A DNA stretch of 64,000 nt from Agrypnia vestita (Eukaryota; Arthropoda; Insecta; Trichoptera; Phryganeidae). Positions 33,215-43,959 of this stretch are shown piece by piece; the first letter of the stretch is position 1, and every line of letters begins with the position of its first letter. Location of the stretch: contig JADDOH010002275.1 of the NCBI GenBank assembly GCA_016648135.1, positions 62,001 through 126,000 of the forward strand, written 5' to 3'. The notes under the pieces were generated by a model. That model made no database searches and had not been told where the DNA came from. It saw nothing but the letters and a program-made list of their open reading frames with translations. Made by a program: the position numbers and the translations under genes.

Positions 33215-34790
33215 GTTGCAGAACAGAAATGCAACTAAAGTTTGTGTCCAGTGACTTTTTATATACATATATAACGTTTACAGATGTTTTAATTGGATCC
33301 CTACGCGGCGGACCTGCAATAATATTAATATATAAAGCGACAGGAGAGTCTAGAATTCCTCCATATTCCTATCTCCGAATATGTTGGCTCAGGACAGAGA
33401 CGTCTGGCTCCGAGATGTACATCTGGCGAAGGCCCTCAATGTGCCTTGCAGCCATGTATGTAGAAATTATAGGAAACATCAAGGCTTTAATGACTGCGAT
33501 AAAGCGGTTCTTCAAAATTTTGGTCAGCATAATCGACATAAATTAGGGTTTCAAAAATGATTACATTTCCGTGATTATCACGGATTATTATATGGTGTAG
33601 TGGTATAGACTTTATTGGTATTCTGCGTAAAATCATAAAATACGTAATATCTAGATAATACTCCAACTTGTCGAAGATATTATACGATTTATCACTTCTC
33701 AGAAGACCCAGCATCTCTCATTAGAGGGATTGCTTATTTTCACGTTGTTTAATATTTCCATAACGATTCTAGTGAATCATTCTGCGTCATAATTTTTCTT
33801 AATCTCTTGAAGTCGATAATATTTTATCGAACTGCCTGTCTTAAATAGTGGATATCAAATATGCTCTCTGGCTTTGAATTTCTTAATTTTTAAAATTATT
33901 TATATGACTTTCTTTTATATCTTTATTAATTTTGAAATATTTCTTTGAAAGAATTTGAAATTAAATTCAAATATATATTCTTTGAAAAAATATATATTTG
34001 AATTTAACAAAATATATAAAAATTTGTACATTTCTGTAAATTTGTAAAGTTTTATACACAGCAAAATGGATTGTTTTTTTTAACATACCAACTCAAAATA
34101 ACTATTGAAATATTCTTAATCATTTTGAAAACTCTATGTATTATCGTTAAATAGCATAGTAAATATGTAACTCAGCAGATGCAATGGTAGATTTCATTGT
34201 AAACAGAAATATATTTTAAGAGAAAAAAAATTAAAATGAACTGAATATTGATTTTTTTCTTAAAATCAAAATAATGAACTGAAAAACTAGTATCAATTAC
34301 CATGACCCCGATTCTAGATGTTTGTACTTATTTTCTTTTTAAATACCTTCATGCCCTTCTAATTTAGAAACTCGCCCAAAGTAAAAAATAATTCTTTTCC
34401 TTCATATTTTGTAGTATTTCTTCATTGTGAAGGCCCCGAAGAATAAAGACATGAATATCATTAATTGAAAAGCTTTAATTGTGACGAAACATGATTATTT
34501 TAATTTTCACTAAATAAGTTGTTTTATTTCATAAATGTGTACTTTTGCGAAAATTTTAAATTAAAAAATATATGCGAAAGTTCAGTTTTTTATCTGCGAA
34601 AATTCCATACCTCTACTAATGATTTAAACTGCAACTCTAATCGTCTCCCTGTAGGACATCATTTCAAATTTAAAATATAAGTTATTTTGCTAATTTATAA
34701 GTTATCTTCGTTTTTGTGGGAAATACGTTTTTCTCTATTGAAAAATATAATCATAACAAATAATTACATCCCTTGTGAAGAGATTGGAGA
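33215..34790. other. Unassigned, with a hairpin at 33961-34006
   Basis: The 33290-33470 part is less AT-rich and has a 105-codon frame with no known motif. An AT-rich inverted pair (TTAAATTCAAATATATAT at 33961-33978 and its reverse at 33989-34006) forms a hairpin. The rest is plain AT-rich sequence. Confidence 0.4.
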
Positions 34791-34799
34791 TTTCTTAGT

Positions 34800-34930
34800 T
34801 ATTAATAACACCTGATAATAAGAGAAATTGCTCCTCTCGAAACCAGTAGTGATAAAGTAACGAATGTGGTAGAAAGATAAGTTAAGTGAAAATTAAAATA
34901 ATAGACATTCGCTTCTCTCGCACTTTTTCT
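34800..34930 (+). mobile_element. PLE family-A end with hairpin
   Basis: At 34812-34843: CTGATAA (core G changed to A), T, then a weak stem around AAGAGAAATTGCTCCTCTC, then GAAAC. The flanks TAGTGATAAAGTAACG...AATTAAAATAATAGAC match those at 29384-29450. No coding part. Confidence 0.6.
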
Positions 34931-35539
34931 AATTAAAAAAATAGCATCACGTGTAGGTAGGTCTAAACATGCACATACATAATGCATGTATAGATTTTAA
35001 AATGAAGCCGATTGAGTCATCCATTCATTTCTTGGATTGTCTGATTTCAAAACGTTTTCAACGCCTTGCTTTTTGTCAATGCAGATAATATGAATTGTAA
35101 TTTTTCTCTCGGTGTCGTATAAATCTTACAGCATCTCGTGTACTCCTCGCACGCAATGAAACAAAATTTTACATTTAAATTTTTTAGTGTGGGTTTGCAT
35201 CCGGAGACCATGATTTTTAGAGTTAAAAAACGCATCTAATTAATACGTTATTCGAAATACAGTGAGCACGACACTGCCTCGTCTCATTTTTGGTAAGATC
35301 ATGTACATATTTGTGATTTTTCAAGCCTGGGTGTTATGAGGCATTTTGATAGGCTTCATGGGCATAACAGTTAATAAATGAAATGATTCAAGAAAAATAT
35401 AATGACCACCTGGCTTTATTTCCGGTGCTCTGCTTAATCAATTACGCCATTGTTACTTTACATTATCGCCAGAATTCATCCACAGCATGTAACAGAGCAA
35501 GCATGTCCACAATAATTTATATGTAAAAGTGAAAAGCCT

Positions 35540-35720
35540 TTTATTTAATAATTTGGCAGTCACTTCGTTGTGCAACATTTTGATTTAAAATATAATTTTT
35601 AACTAAGATAAATTACAGAAGCCTCACATAGATGAAGTTATTTATATATGAAACATGTATAGCAGTCTTTCATAGGAGGGCCCAGGGCTTAGACCTGTAT
35701 CAACTAGCTTAAGTGATCAA
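35540..35720. repeat. PLE tail fragment and Rep1 copy
   Basis: Bases 35548-35600 contain TTGGCAGTCACTTCGTTGTG, the reverse of the foldback tail at 40670-40695 and of the PLE end at 29460-29490. Bases 35625-35720 are a plus-strand Rep1 fragment (CCTCACATAGATGAAG, GGCTTAGACCTG, TTAAGTGATCA). Confidence 0.5.
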
Positions 35721-35726
35721 TTAATA

Positions 35727-35925
35727 TAATTTTTATTTGAACTTTGTACTACACACAATATTTGAGTTGTTGATTACTACTGTAGTTTCAAGAGGAGCAG
35801 CCTCTCTGACTATTAGTTTTGGAGAGGTACTGCTCTTCTCGAACCTAAAGTAGTAATAAATAATTCTTATTTTTTGCGTGTAGTACGAAGTTTAAATAAA
35901 AATTATATTTGAGTGGGTTTGAGTG
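35727..35925. mobile_element. Inverted PLE family-A ends (foldback)
   Basis: The arms 35727-35795 and 35825-35925 are imperfect inverted repeats containing TTGAACTTTGTACTACACAC and its reverse. The left arm carries a minus-strand hairpin (GTTTC at 35785-35789). The right arm has a decayed one. No target duplication was identified. It resembles 40445-40700 but is older. Confidence 0.6.
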
Positions 35926-36732
35926 AAAAATGATTTTTTAAATAATTTTAAAATTAAGAGCGTAAATTTTTTATTGAAAATGATCTTATATCAATGTCCT
36001 AATCAAAATAGTTGTGGAGATTTAAGGTTATGAACAATTTGAGACTTGCATAGCATATATAGTTTTTCTATATATCTTTCTAATTGATTAATATAGGACA
36101 ATCTAACGACCTCACTCACGGTGACGTATGTTAAAAAAATAAAACATCAAAATTAATTTTTGACACAGAATACTATACTGAACTTGCAATATCACAATGA
36201 TGCGTTTTATTTTTTAAAATATGTATCGATTTTTTTTATTAAATCACATATTGCGAGATATCGACATACGCTTTATAACGGCTTACTTGAATCAACTTGA
36301 AGGATGGTCACCGGCACTTGACGCCAACGGACGTGTTAAGTAACAGCGTAAATGACACCGTTGCAGTTCTCTGCAACAGGTGGGCTCTTTTTATTTCCAT
36401 ACGAATAAGTTGCGGGGCGGCCTGCGCGGCCCCGAAATTAGTAATCCGCAAGTGGGGTACGGCCGAGGGAATAAATGAGAGAAATGAGAGGTGAGTTTCT
36501 CCCGCCGGAAGGAGCGCGAGATTAAGTGGGTAGAACTGGTCGGGGCGATTCCATAGACTGGATTTTTTAATGAATATTTCAAGCCCACACAAGAGTCACG
36601 ATCTTAAGGGTGCGGTCCGTATTGCATCACCGCACGGATGTTTATTTTTATCTTACAGAGCATTAACAATTTGGCAAAAAGGCAAGCAGACTAAATATCT
36701 TATATTAGGAACATCGTCATCAAATCTATATA
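35926..36732. other. Unassigned; GC-rich block 36390-36600
   Basis: The 36390-36600 block is GC-rich. A 65-codon frame from 36297 ends beside ATGAGAG followed by GTGAGT at 36491-36496, a good splice-donor match. Without transcript support this is only a candidate exon. Confidence 0.3.
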
Positions 36733-36964
36733 NNNNNNNNNNNNNNNNNNNNNNNNNNNNNNNNNNNNNNNNNNNNNNNNNNNNNNNNNNNNNNNNNNNN
36801 NNNNNNNNNNNNNNNNNNNNNNNNNNNNNNNNNNNNNNNNNNNNNNNNNNNNNNNNNNNNNNNNNNNNNNNNNNNNNNNNNNNNNNNNNNNNNNNNNNNN
36901 NNNNNNNNNNNNNNNNNNNNNNNNNNNNNNNNNNNNNNNNNNNNNNNNNNNNNNNNNNNNNNNN
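36733..36964. other. Assembly gap (N)
   Basis: 232 undetermined bases. The flanks are TATA on the left and ATAT on the right, so an unresolved TA repeat is likely. Long reading frames reported through the gap are artefacts. Confidence 0.98.
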
Positions 36965-37174
36965 ATATGGTTATGGTGGTGAATAGCCCTTGGTGTCACA
37001 TCGAAAATATGCGAGTTTGGTGGGGGTGGCTGTGCGTGGGTGGGAGTGGGTGGCGAAAATGTCCTTTCTAGCACATTGTTTTGTTATGGGAATGCCGCAA
37101 ATGCTTCAGATTATTTCAAAATAGGCGCGCCGACTGTGTCGGTGAGTCTAGAAGGTTACGGAAAAACCTGCTCT

Positions 37175-37230
37175 AGAAAATTCTGGAAGAAGAAGGTTCT
37201 AGAAAATTCCCTAAAGTTCTATAAGGTTCT
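37175..37230 (+). promoter_or_regulatory. Heat-shock element array 1
   Basis: Five-base modules in order: aGAAa aTTCt gGAAg, one extra base, aGAAg gTTCt aGAAa aTTCc, then ctaaa gTTCt ataag gTTCt. Seven consensus nGAAn/nTTCn modules alternate with a single spacing slip. Three suffice for one HSF trimer. Confidence 0.7.
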
Positions 37231-37286
37231 AAACTGAGTGGCGGAATGTGTCGGTGTGCCTTGAAGGTTTCTGTACTTTCGATACA

Positions 37287-37332
37287 TTTCTTGAAAGTTC
37301 TGGAAGGAGAATGTTCTAGAAGGTTCGCGAAA
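37287..37332 (+). promoter_or_regulatory. Heat-shock element array 2
   Basis: Modules in order: tTTCt tGAAa gTTCt gGAAg, one extra base, aGAAt gTTCt aGAAg gTTCg cGAAa. Nine modules, with the one-base slip in the same relative place as in array 1, consistent with tandem duplication. Confidence 0.75.
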
Positions 37333-37438
37333 GTGCTATGACGATCCAAACAGTGTATTAAAAATCAACGTGTGCGAAGCCGCGCGGGCACGGCTAGTAT
37401 ACTATAAATGCTCATTCCGTGCGGTTATACAGGGTGCC

Positions 37439-37500
37439 TTATAGCTAGTAGCAAACATTTTACAGGTGGATTTGTTCGAATGTCGTTTTGCGAAACTTCG
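37439..37500 (+). mobile_element. Left-end fragment of the CAGGGTGT MITE
   Basis: TA followed by CAGGGTGCCTTATAGCTAGT and AGCAAACATTTT matches the left terminus of 17415-17848. The right part is missing. Confidence 0.45.
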
Positions 37501-37950
37501 AAAATGATCGACTGACTTATACACATTTCTAGTGATTTCCAGTTCATTGTAGAACGTAATCCGTTCCGTTTCTACCATCTAATGACAATACCAACTACTT
37601 TCGTCAGCTCTCTTATCTACCAGTTTCTTTTCCTGCGTGATGCATAATCAACGTACGTATTTTCATGACTTTTTTGAATCCTTTATATTACCTTCATCGT
37701 CGTGAACGCGGAAAAGTGATAATTGTGATAATTAACACACTTTCCGTCCTACAAACAACTGGTCATACAATCGATGAAATTTTGCCCATTGACTTGATGT
37801 CGATGACAATGCATTCTTACGTACTTTTTTGCCAAATATTCATACATGCACATAAAAAAATGCCTATTGATCTCAGATGTTTGGGCAAGTACCTACTTCC
37901 TGGCACTATTCTAAAATTATTTAAATCACGCATATTTTAGAATTTATCTC
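37501..37950. other. No gene recognised
   Basis: A 91-codon frame at 37665-37940 carries no known motif. Composition is AT-rich. Confidence 0.35.
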
Positions 37951-37956
37951 TTTATT

Positions 37957-38368
37957 ACTCCCTTTATATTAACACGTGGCGTCTGCTTGCTTGCTTGCCG
38001 GTTTGCCGGCTTGCCGTCGAAAAAACTTTGGATCGATTTTTGACCCTTTTCCCGTGATCTAGTCGAGCTGAAACTTTGCAAGCAGACTCGTGGCGACGAT
38101 AAAGAAGTCTATCAAATTTTCGTTAAAAAAAAATAATTATAGTATAATTACTCCGTCGGTATACATAATAGGTACTTCACTACGAATTTCGAAAATCTAA
38201 ATTGACTGACAAACGTTTTTAGAATTTAATCTTCAAAGCATGAAGTGTCTTATCAAAGCTCAAAACATCTGACATTTCAGAAATATATTAAATTACTGTA
38301 AGCTAAGTGTTATGCTATATGTTTTAATTCGTCTTTAATTGTTGTTATATTTTACAAAGAAAGGGAGT
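37957..38368 (+). mobile_element. Rep3 copy, longest
   Basis: It starts ACTCCCTTTATATTAACACG and ends AAAGAAAGGGAGT. Shared core: CTTTGGATCGATTTTTGACC, CGAGCTGAAACTTTGCAAGC, ACTCGTGGCGACGAT. It is longer than the other copies by an extra 38140-38340 segment. No coding capacity. Confidence 0.65.
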
Positions 38369-38404
38369 ATAATAAAAACTTGGTTTTTATGGGTTACTTT
38401 TTTT

Positions 38405-38775
38405 AAAACTAACTTACCCGCGTTTCGCGCGCGTAGATTTAGGTAAATTTGTGTATTGACCTTAACGTAAAGATATACTTCATTGCGGCCTTTTTTATAG
38501 AACCTTTTAAATATAGAAAGTATTTAAATATCTCTTACCGTTCAGGAAGCGTTCGTAAAAAAACGCATCACTCGACCATTTTTCGTCAACTTTAGTTGTA
38601 AAATAGATCACCACGAAAAGCCTTTTTATTTTAACGACATAATATATAGCTTATATCTACCCTGAAAGTCCATTCTAAATATTGTTTAAAGAATTTTTGA
38701 AATCGGATGAGTAATTTCGAAGATTACCTCCTACATCCAAACTTACAAACTTTACTTCTTTATATATATTAATAT
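38405..38775 (-). repeat. Rep5 copy
   Basis: On the minus strand it matches 27110-27350 over the whole length, including AAAGTTTGTAAGTTTGGATG and GGAGGTAATCTTCGAAATTA. Its other end, ACCCGCGTTTCGCGCGCGTA at about 38417, resembles the GC-rich start of short insect Helitron-like repeats. Confidence 0.55.
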
Positions 38776-38779
38776 AGAT

Positions 38780-39390
38780 TGCTACAAAACAAAAGCTGGT
38801 TGTTATTCTGTAAAATGACAAACGATACTATAAAATGGAAACCGAGACTGAGAGAAAAGATTTATAATGAAAACTATGGTTTTATGCTCTAATTTTTTTT
38901 TCAAATCTAAATTTATTGCCTACAGACTATTTTCCTTACTGGCAAGTATACTGCCAAGTTATCTCTTTTGTCGATGTAGTGATGCAGAAACAATAGATTA
39001 CGAATAAATAATGAAATGGGCATTTTGATAATCTTATATAAGATGTGCCGTAAATGTGAGAATCGTAACGTTGGTGACAAAAAGTTTTTACTTGTTACCA
39101 ACGACGTAATTCTAAATATACAAATCGTTCCACGTACAAGGATAAATGAAAAAATATACATTAGTGTCACGAATCATGTGGCTATGGGAAGCTGGCTTTA
39201 ATGGCCCGAACCTGACTCAAATGTTTATTGGAAAACATTCTTAGAATAAAGCTGGTGGCTAAATTCAGTTGGGTATTTACGATATTTTGTTGTTAATATG
39301 ATTTACATATTTCTAACGTTTTTATTGACTTGATTTAGTTTTATACTGAACTGAACTGAACGATAGAATGTTGTAAGATTTACATATTTT
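38780..39390. other. No gene recognised
   Basis: AT-rich sequence with an 85-codon minus frame at 38913-39170 that matches nothing known. Confidence 0.4.
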
Positions 39391-39394
39391 TATA

Positions 39395-39790
39395 TGAATA
39401 TTTTGAGTTTGTCCAACTTTTTCTGAACACAGTACTGGATTTTGTCCCAGAGACATCATTAATCAAGATATATTATAGATGTCTCATAAAGAAGAAATTA
39501 TATTTTTTATGGAAAGTAGGTATGGAAGGGTGTTCATAGGTCTTACGACCTATCATACGGCTGGCTAAAGTGATCACTTTACACAATTTAACGTTCACCA
39601 TTTCCACTCACGATAGAATACCACTTCTATTAAATTTTTGGAAGTTGTTTATATTTGAGTTTTACAACCCGTTCCATGTGAATTTATAATAATCATTAGC
39701 GCGACCGGCATCCAAAGCTTTTTCATTCCCCTTAATTAACCATAGATATCACTAATGAGATATGTATTTTTAATTGGAATTTTTATCAAT
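39395..39790 (+). repeat. Rep1, longest plus-strand copy
   Basis: It shows the element in order: ATTTTGAGTTTGTCCAACTT, CCCAGAGACATCATTAATCA, AGATATATTATAGATGTCTC, GGTCTTACGACCT, GTGATCACTTTACACAAT, CTCACGATAGAATACC, TTTTTGGAAGTTG, and a final AATGAGAT part matching the reversed start of the copy at 42050-42300. No open frame. Confidence 0.6.
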
Positions 39791-40195
39791 ATCCTTTATA
39801 TGTGTAAAGAGATTCTTCCGAATTATTAGCATTACGCTAGAATACGCCTGAAATATCATTTAAATTTTTTCGCGCTACTGATTATTACAACATACATATG
39901 GAACATTTCGAATATGAACAGCACGTTTTACATAATACGCAATACACTTTTTATAAATAAATAATACATTGATAATAAAAAATTTCCTAGTGATAAATAA
40001 ATTGTAAATTCAGTATAATATAAAGACTCACAAATCAATAAATACAATTTAGGAATGATTTCTAGATAAACAAGTTTACGGCGAGTGCACGGGTTCCAAG
40101 GTCAACACTGTGTATCTATGACAAGTATGTATTACACGCTCAAGCGATCATCAACCAAGTTTATCAATATTTCACTTTTGAACTGAGCCTGTGTA

Positions 40196-40266
40196 TAAAT
40201 ATATATATATAATATATATAATATAGTATATATATATATATATCGATATATTATATATATATATAT
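40196..40266. repeat. TA microsatellite
   Basis: A mostly TA run with CG interruptions inside the LINE copy. It is self-complementary. Confidence 0.9.
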
Positions 40267-40444
40267 AAGGTTGCTGTCTCTGGATGATATCTAGTTATAG
40301 TGGTTGATCATTCTAGATAGAAGAGAGAAATAATCTTGATTGGTGTTGATAGACTTAGTGTGAAAAAGGCTTGGAGATCTCATTGATTGGACAGGGATGT
40401 TGATGTTTATTTGTGACAGACAGTATTGACAGGATGTCTAGTTT

Positions 40445-40700
40445 AAAATATGTTTTACTATACTTTGTAATACACAATATGAGCTATTAAATTACAACTA
40501 TAATTTCGAGAGGAGCAGTCTCTCCCATCATCAGGTATAGATAATAACTTTATTATCTACGCCTGATGATGAGAGGGACTGCTCCTCTCGAAACTATAGT
40601 TGTAATTTAATAGCTCATATTGTGTGTGTGTATTACAAAGTATAGTAAAACATATTTTAAATTATAATGTTGCACCACGAAGTATCTGCCAAATCCTTCA
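40445..40700 (+). mobile_element. PLE family-A foldback (14-bp TSD)
   Basis: A 256-bp insertion with exact duplications AGGATGTCTAGTTT at 40431-40444 and 40701-40714. The uninterrupted site is seen in the other LINE copy at 30890-30905 (reverse strand). The arms are about 40445-40535 and 40562-40660. The right arm has CTGATGA 40563-40569, T, stem GAGAGG, seven-base loop, CCUCUC, GAAAC 40590-40594. The left arm has the same in reverse with GAAAT. A tail with GCACCACGAAGTATCTGCCA lies beyond the right arm. No coding capacity. Confidence 0.85.
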
Positions 40701-41169
40701 AGGATGTCTAGTTTGTTATTGACTATTTTATAGACAGTCATTAGGTCTGTAATTTTTCCTCTTTTGTCTAAGGAGATTAGGTGAAAATTTTCGAATCTCT
40801 TGTCGTATGTATCAAGTGAATCACTTAGACCTTGTCGTGATGTGAAAGATTTAATATTTTTATATTTTTTTTACTCTGTTATTGTGGATATCGTAATTGG
40901 GTGGCCAGTTGTCGATGAGAATTCTAATAAGCTTCTAATTAGGGATTTGTACATAGTTATTGACACTGATGTATCGGAAAATTGTTTCGTTGTTCTGAGA
41001 ACAAAACAGCGCGCTTCGGAAGTACTTGTAAAATTTAGACCGTTACCATGGAACCGTTCTTCTCATCCTTGTTGGTCCGGGCGGGATCTTTTAATCAGCA
41101 GAGTAATTACCTCCGCTGAATCTGCCGGTGCCATCTTGCCCCACCATGTCGAGAGGAAAATGTAATCTA

Positions 41170-41835
41170 GATTCTTGAAACGGCTTCAGGGTCGTCCAAT
41201 ATTTTTTACAAGTACCTACGACGATATTACTTTCGCCTCGTTACCTGAAAATTTTATTAAGGCTTTTGATATTTTAATTCACACTTCAGCTTCCAGCGAC
41301 ATTGTATACAACCCTTCAAATGACAGTTTTTTTTAAATATATATCGACCGCCTTTCAAGGCTGTAAAACCGTTAAGGTGTTAAGGCGCTATCTAGAATAC
41401 CGTAGCGTCTTTATGACGTTAGCCGTGGACATTATTAAATATCTTTTTTTTTTGCTTCTTATACCTCAGTATTATGTTTGAGCCTCTGATGGGGTTAGCG
41501 ACGGACATTGTTACTTAGTGTATATATTTTCATTAATTCGTATGAATATCATATGTATTCGTTAAAAAGAATATTGCTTAATACTTCACATTAAAAAAAA
41601 CATATAGAGATGTCATTACAGTTGTGAATTAGCGATAATTACCGCATAGACAGCGTCAGCATAGATTTTTTCACATTCCAATATACAGGACCAACCTGCC
41701 AATGGTTATGCCTGTTGGAAGAGCTACTGCTATGCTGAACAATGTTACTCTGATATCGATCTATTCCATGTCTCTAAGAGGGTATTCCAAAGCAGAATTC
41801 TCTTACACCTTTGATGTGAATTATTTTATATATTA
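41170..41835. other. No gene recognised
   Basis: AT-rich sequence. A small imperfect direct repeat (TTAGCCGTGGACATTATTA near 41420 and TTAGCGACGGACATTGTTA near 41497) is the only local structure seen. Confidence 0.35.
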
Positions 41836-41839
41836 TGTT

Positions 41840-42420
41840 TAAAATATTTTGAGTTTGTTCAAATCTTTCAGAACAGTGCTGGATTTATGTCACAGAGACA
41901 TTATTAATCAATTAGTGTATATTATAGATATCTCACAGAGACGAAACTGTAAAAAAAGGAATTTTAACAAAAATTGGAAATAATATTTCCTGGCGTATCC
42001 TAGTGTAATGCAAGTATTCGGATGAATTTCATTACACACAATAAAGCATATTGCTCCCAAAATTCCGTAAATCAATTGTAGATTTTCTCATTAGCGACAT
42101 CTGTGGGGATTTAGGGGAATGAAAATGGCTTTGTACAGGCCGCATGGAAAAGGCGCTTACAACTCATATATGAAAGCTTCACGCAATTTGAACATATATA
42201 CAACTTCCAAAAATGAATAAGCATGGTATATTCTATCATGGGTGGAAATGGCGAATGTTACAATTGTGTAAAGTGATCACTTAAGCCAACCATAAAAAGA
42301 CAGGTCATAAGTCCTGTGTACACCCAAATGACTTCTATACCTACTTTCCCATAATTAATACAGTTTCGTCTCTGTGAGATATCTATAATATACACTAATT
42401 ATGTTTAAATACTTTTGTTT
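41840..42420. repeat. Rep1 with both inverted ends
   Basis: The left end (41900-41955, TATTATAGATATCTCACAGA then GACGAAACTGTA) and the right end (42340-42405) are inverted repeats of about 50 bases. They flank the minus-strand Rep1 core with GTGTAAAGTGATCACTTAAG. This shows that Rep1 can occur as a terminal-inverted-repeat unit. Confidence 0.6.
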
Positions 42421-42435
42421 AAGATATATTATATT

Positions 42436-42498
42436 GTCTATATATATATATATCTATATATATATATTATAATATATATATATATATATTTATATATG
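42436..42498. repeat. TA microsatellite
   Basis: A TATA/CTATA run immediately next to the Rep1 end. Confidence 0.9.
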
Positions 42499-42699
42499 TT
42501 TACATAATTCTAACTTATTAAAGCATTTCCGAATTAAATTTTGTGTTTGTAATGTAAATGTTTATAAAAAATAAATAAATTGAATTGAATTGAATTGAAA
42601 TCTTTGTATACAATTTCACGAAAAGGACTATAAGAATGTCTCTAGCATAGTCCCTTCAAATGTACGGAAGATTTTAATTTGGAATATACATATAACATT

Positions 42700-42880
42700 T
42701 AAAAATTTGTTAATGTGGGGGATGTTCTTGCGTCGGAATTGGTGAACGTTGCATTGTGTAGAGTGATCACTTGAGCCAGCTCATACAGCTTGTGAGCCCT
42801 AAGTCATCGTATAAAATACTTCCATGCACGTTTCTCATATAAATATCTTCGTTTCTGCGAGACTTCTATAATTTATCTTA
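42700..42880 (-). repeat. Rep1 copy
   Basis: Contains TGTAGAGTGATCACTTGAGC, AGCTTGTGAGCCCTAAG and CTTCGTTTCTGCGAGACTTC in minus orientation. It lacks the outer end. Confidence 0.55.
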
Positions 42881-42903
42881 ATCTAAGTCTGTTCATTCTT
42901 TAA

Positions 42904-43050
42904 GGGCAGGTTGTTTGATCAGAAGTTAGAGTAAGATTTAAGCAAAAAGCGTAGATTTTTACGAAAACGGGTGTTTTGATTGGCGGAGAACGCAAAAATC
43001 TATGCTTTTTTCTTAAGCATTACTCTTACTCCTGATCAAACAACTGGCCC
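42904..43050. mobile_element. PIF/Harbinger-like MITE (TAA target)
   Basis: The termini GGGCAGGTTGTTTGATCAGA and, reversed, GGGCCAGTTGTTTGATCAGG flank a 147-bp element. Both sides carry TAA (42901-42903, 43051-43053), the target duplication typical of PIF/Harbinger. The arms extend into AGCNNAAAGC-type sequence toward the centre. No coding capacity. Confidence 0.7.
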
Positions 43051-43054
43051 TAAA

Positions 43055-43955
43055 GATGACAAATCTATAATTTTTCTTATTTTATTGATCTACACCACCT
43101 GCATGCAAGTTTAAACCTTATCATTTTTTATGTGTACTGTTCATATACGTTATAAACTTATCCATTGCCGGCACGTACGTCGGGTTTCTTCATTTTATTA
43201 TATTATCTCGGCATAAAATTCTGCAGTAATATGGACATTGTGATAGATTTCACGCAAAAACTCGTTTCATTACTACAATAAACATCAGAGGCTGTCTTTA
43301 TTACTTCCTCGCATCTTCTGATCGGTACTTAACAAAGTTGTATCTGTTCATTACTAGTTTTTTTTAATAGTATAGGTAGAACAGGAGAAAATGGCAATTC
43401 AAACGCTGCTCACTACATTATTGAAAAAATGTATTTTATCTACGCATATTATATGGTTTTACACCCACCGTATCAAGAATATTTCTAAGAACTCTACAAT
43501 AATTGATTATATCTCGGAGCATTAATTACGCATTAACCATACGTGTTAAATATGTTATGCAGCCTTATTCATTATATTGCTTTTGCAAATTATACTAGTA
43601 AATGTTTTCGCTTAAGCAAACCATAAAAAAAACTGCAAACCGAAATCGGCTGCTAGGGAAAGACCTTTTTGTGAACCCGTTAAATAATATTTGTTTATGG
43701 TATTAAGTATTGTTTCACCCCAGGGTGACATCGGGGAAGGAAAGTAGCATTTAATTTAGTTTATATCATTTTTCTATGGTTTTAAAATACAATAAAGGCT
43801 GATAGGAGAAGCATATCTCTAATTTCTAATCCTGTTTTTACTCATTTTAGTGATATCTGCGACAAGAGGGATAGTTTTGTGTGATAAGTTGCGATTCAGA
43901 GTCTCAGCCGGAGACTAGGACTTTTCTACTTAGGTCTAATAATTGTAATTCGATA
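43055..43955. other. No gene recognised
   Basis: AT-rich; nothing recurs elsewhere in the window. Confidence 0.4.
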
Positions 43956-43959
43956 TCAA

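Larger units (their letters stand above)
36965..37397 (+). mobile_element. Helitron-like element with heat-shock arrays
   Basis: The right end is GCCG-CGCGGGCA-CGGC-TAG, a short hairpin followed by CTAG at 37394-37397 and a host T, which is the 3' signature of Helitrons (hairpin plus CTRR, insertion at AT). Upstream are two tandem units of about 112 bases (each starting near TGTGTCGGTG at 37135 and 37247) with GAA/TTC arrays. The 5' end is probably in or beyond the gap. No Rep/helicase coding sequence is visible, so it would be non-autonomous. Confidence 0.6.
40083..40960 (-). mobile_element. Jockey-like LINE 3' end, inverted copy
   Basis: The minus strand is homologous to 30683-31130, sharing the 3' UTR (AAACTTGGTTGATGATCGCT), coding for the YDIHNNRV region and TTGATACATACGACAAGAGA. 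It is heavily frameshifted. A TA-rich expansion (40196-40266) replaces about 30 bases near the stop codon, and a foldback element (40445-40700) splits the coding part. Confidence 0.75.

Noticed and set aside
36570..37074. Two frames of 124-138 codons spanning the N run
   Set aside because: They exist only because undetermined bases give no stop codons.
40563..40594. Calling the hairpins canonical hammerhead ribozymes
   Set aside because: An extra base sits between CUGANGA and stem II in nearly all copies, and I could not identify a convincing stem I partner and cleavage site by eye, so only likeness is claimed.
40800..41165. 121-codon plus-strand frame as a gene
   Set aside because: Its first half is antisense to the jockey-like LINE copy, and the rest has no motif.
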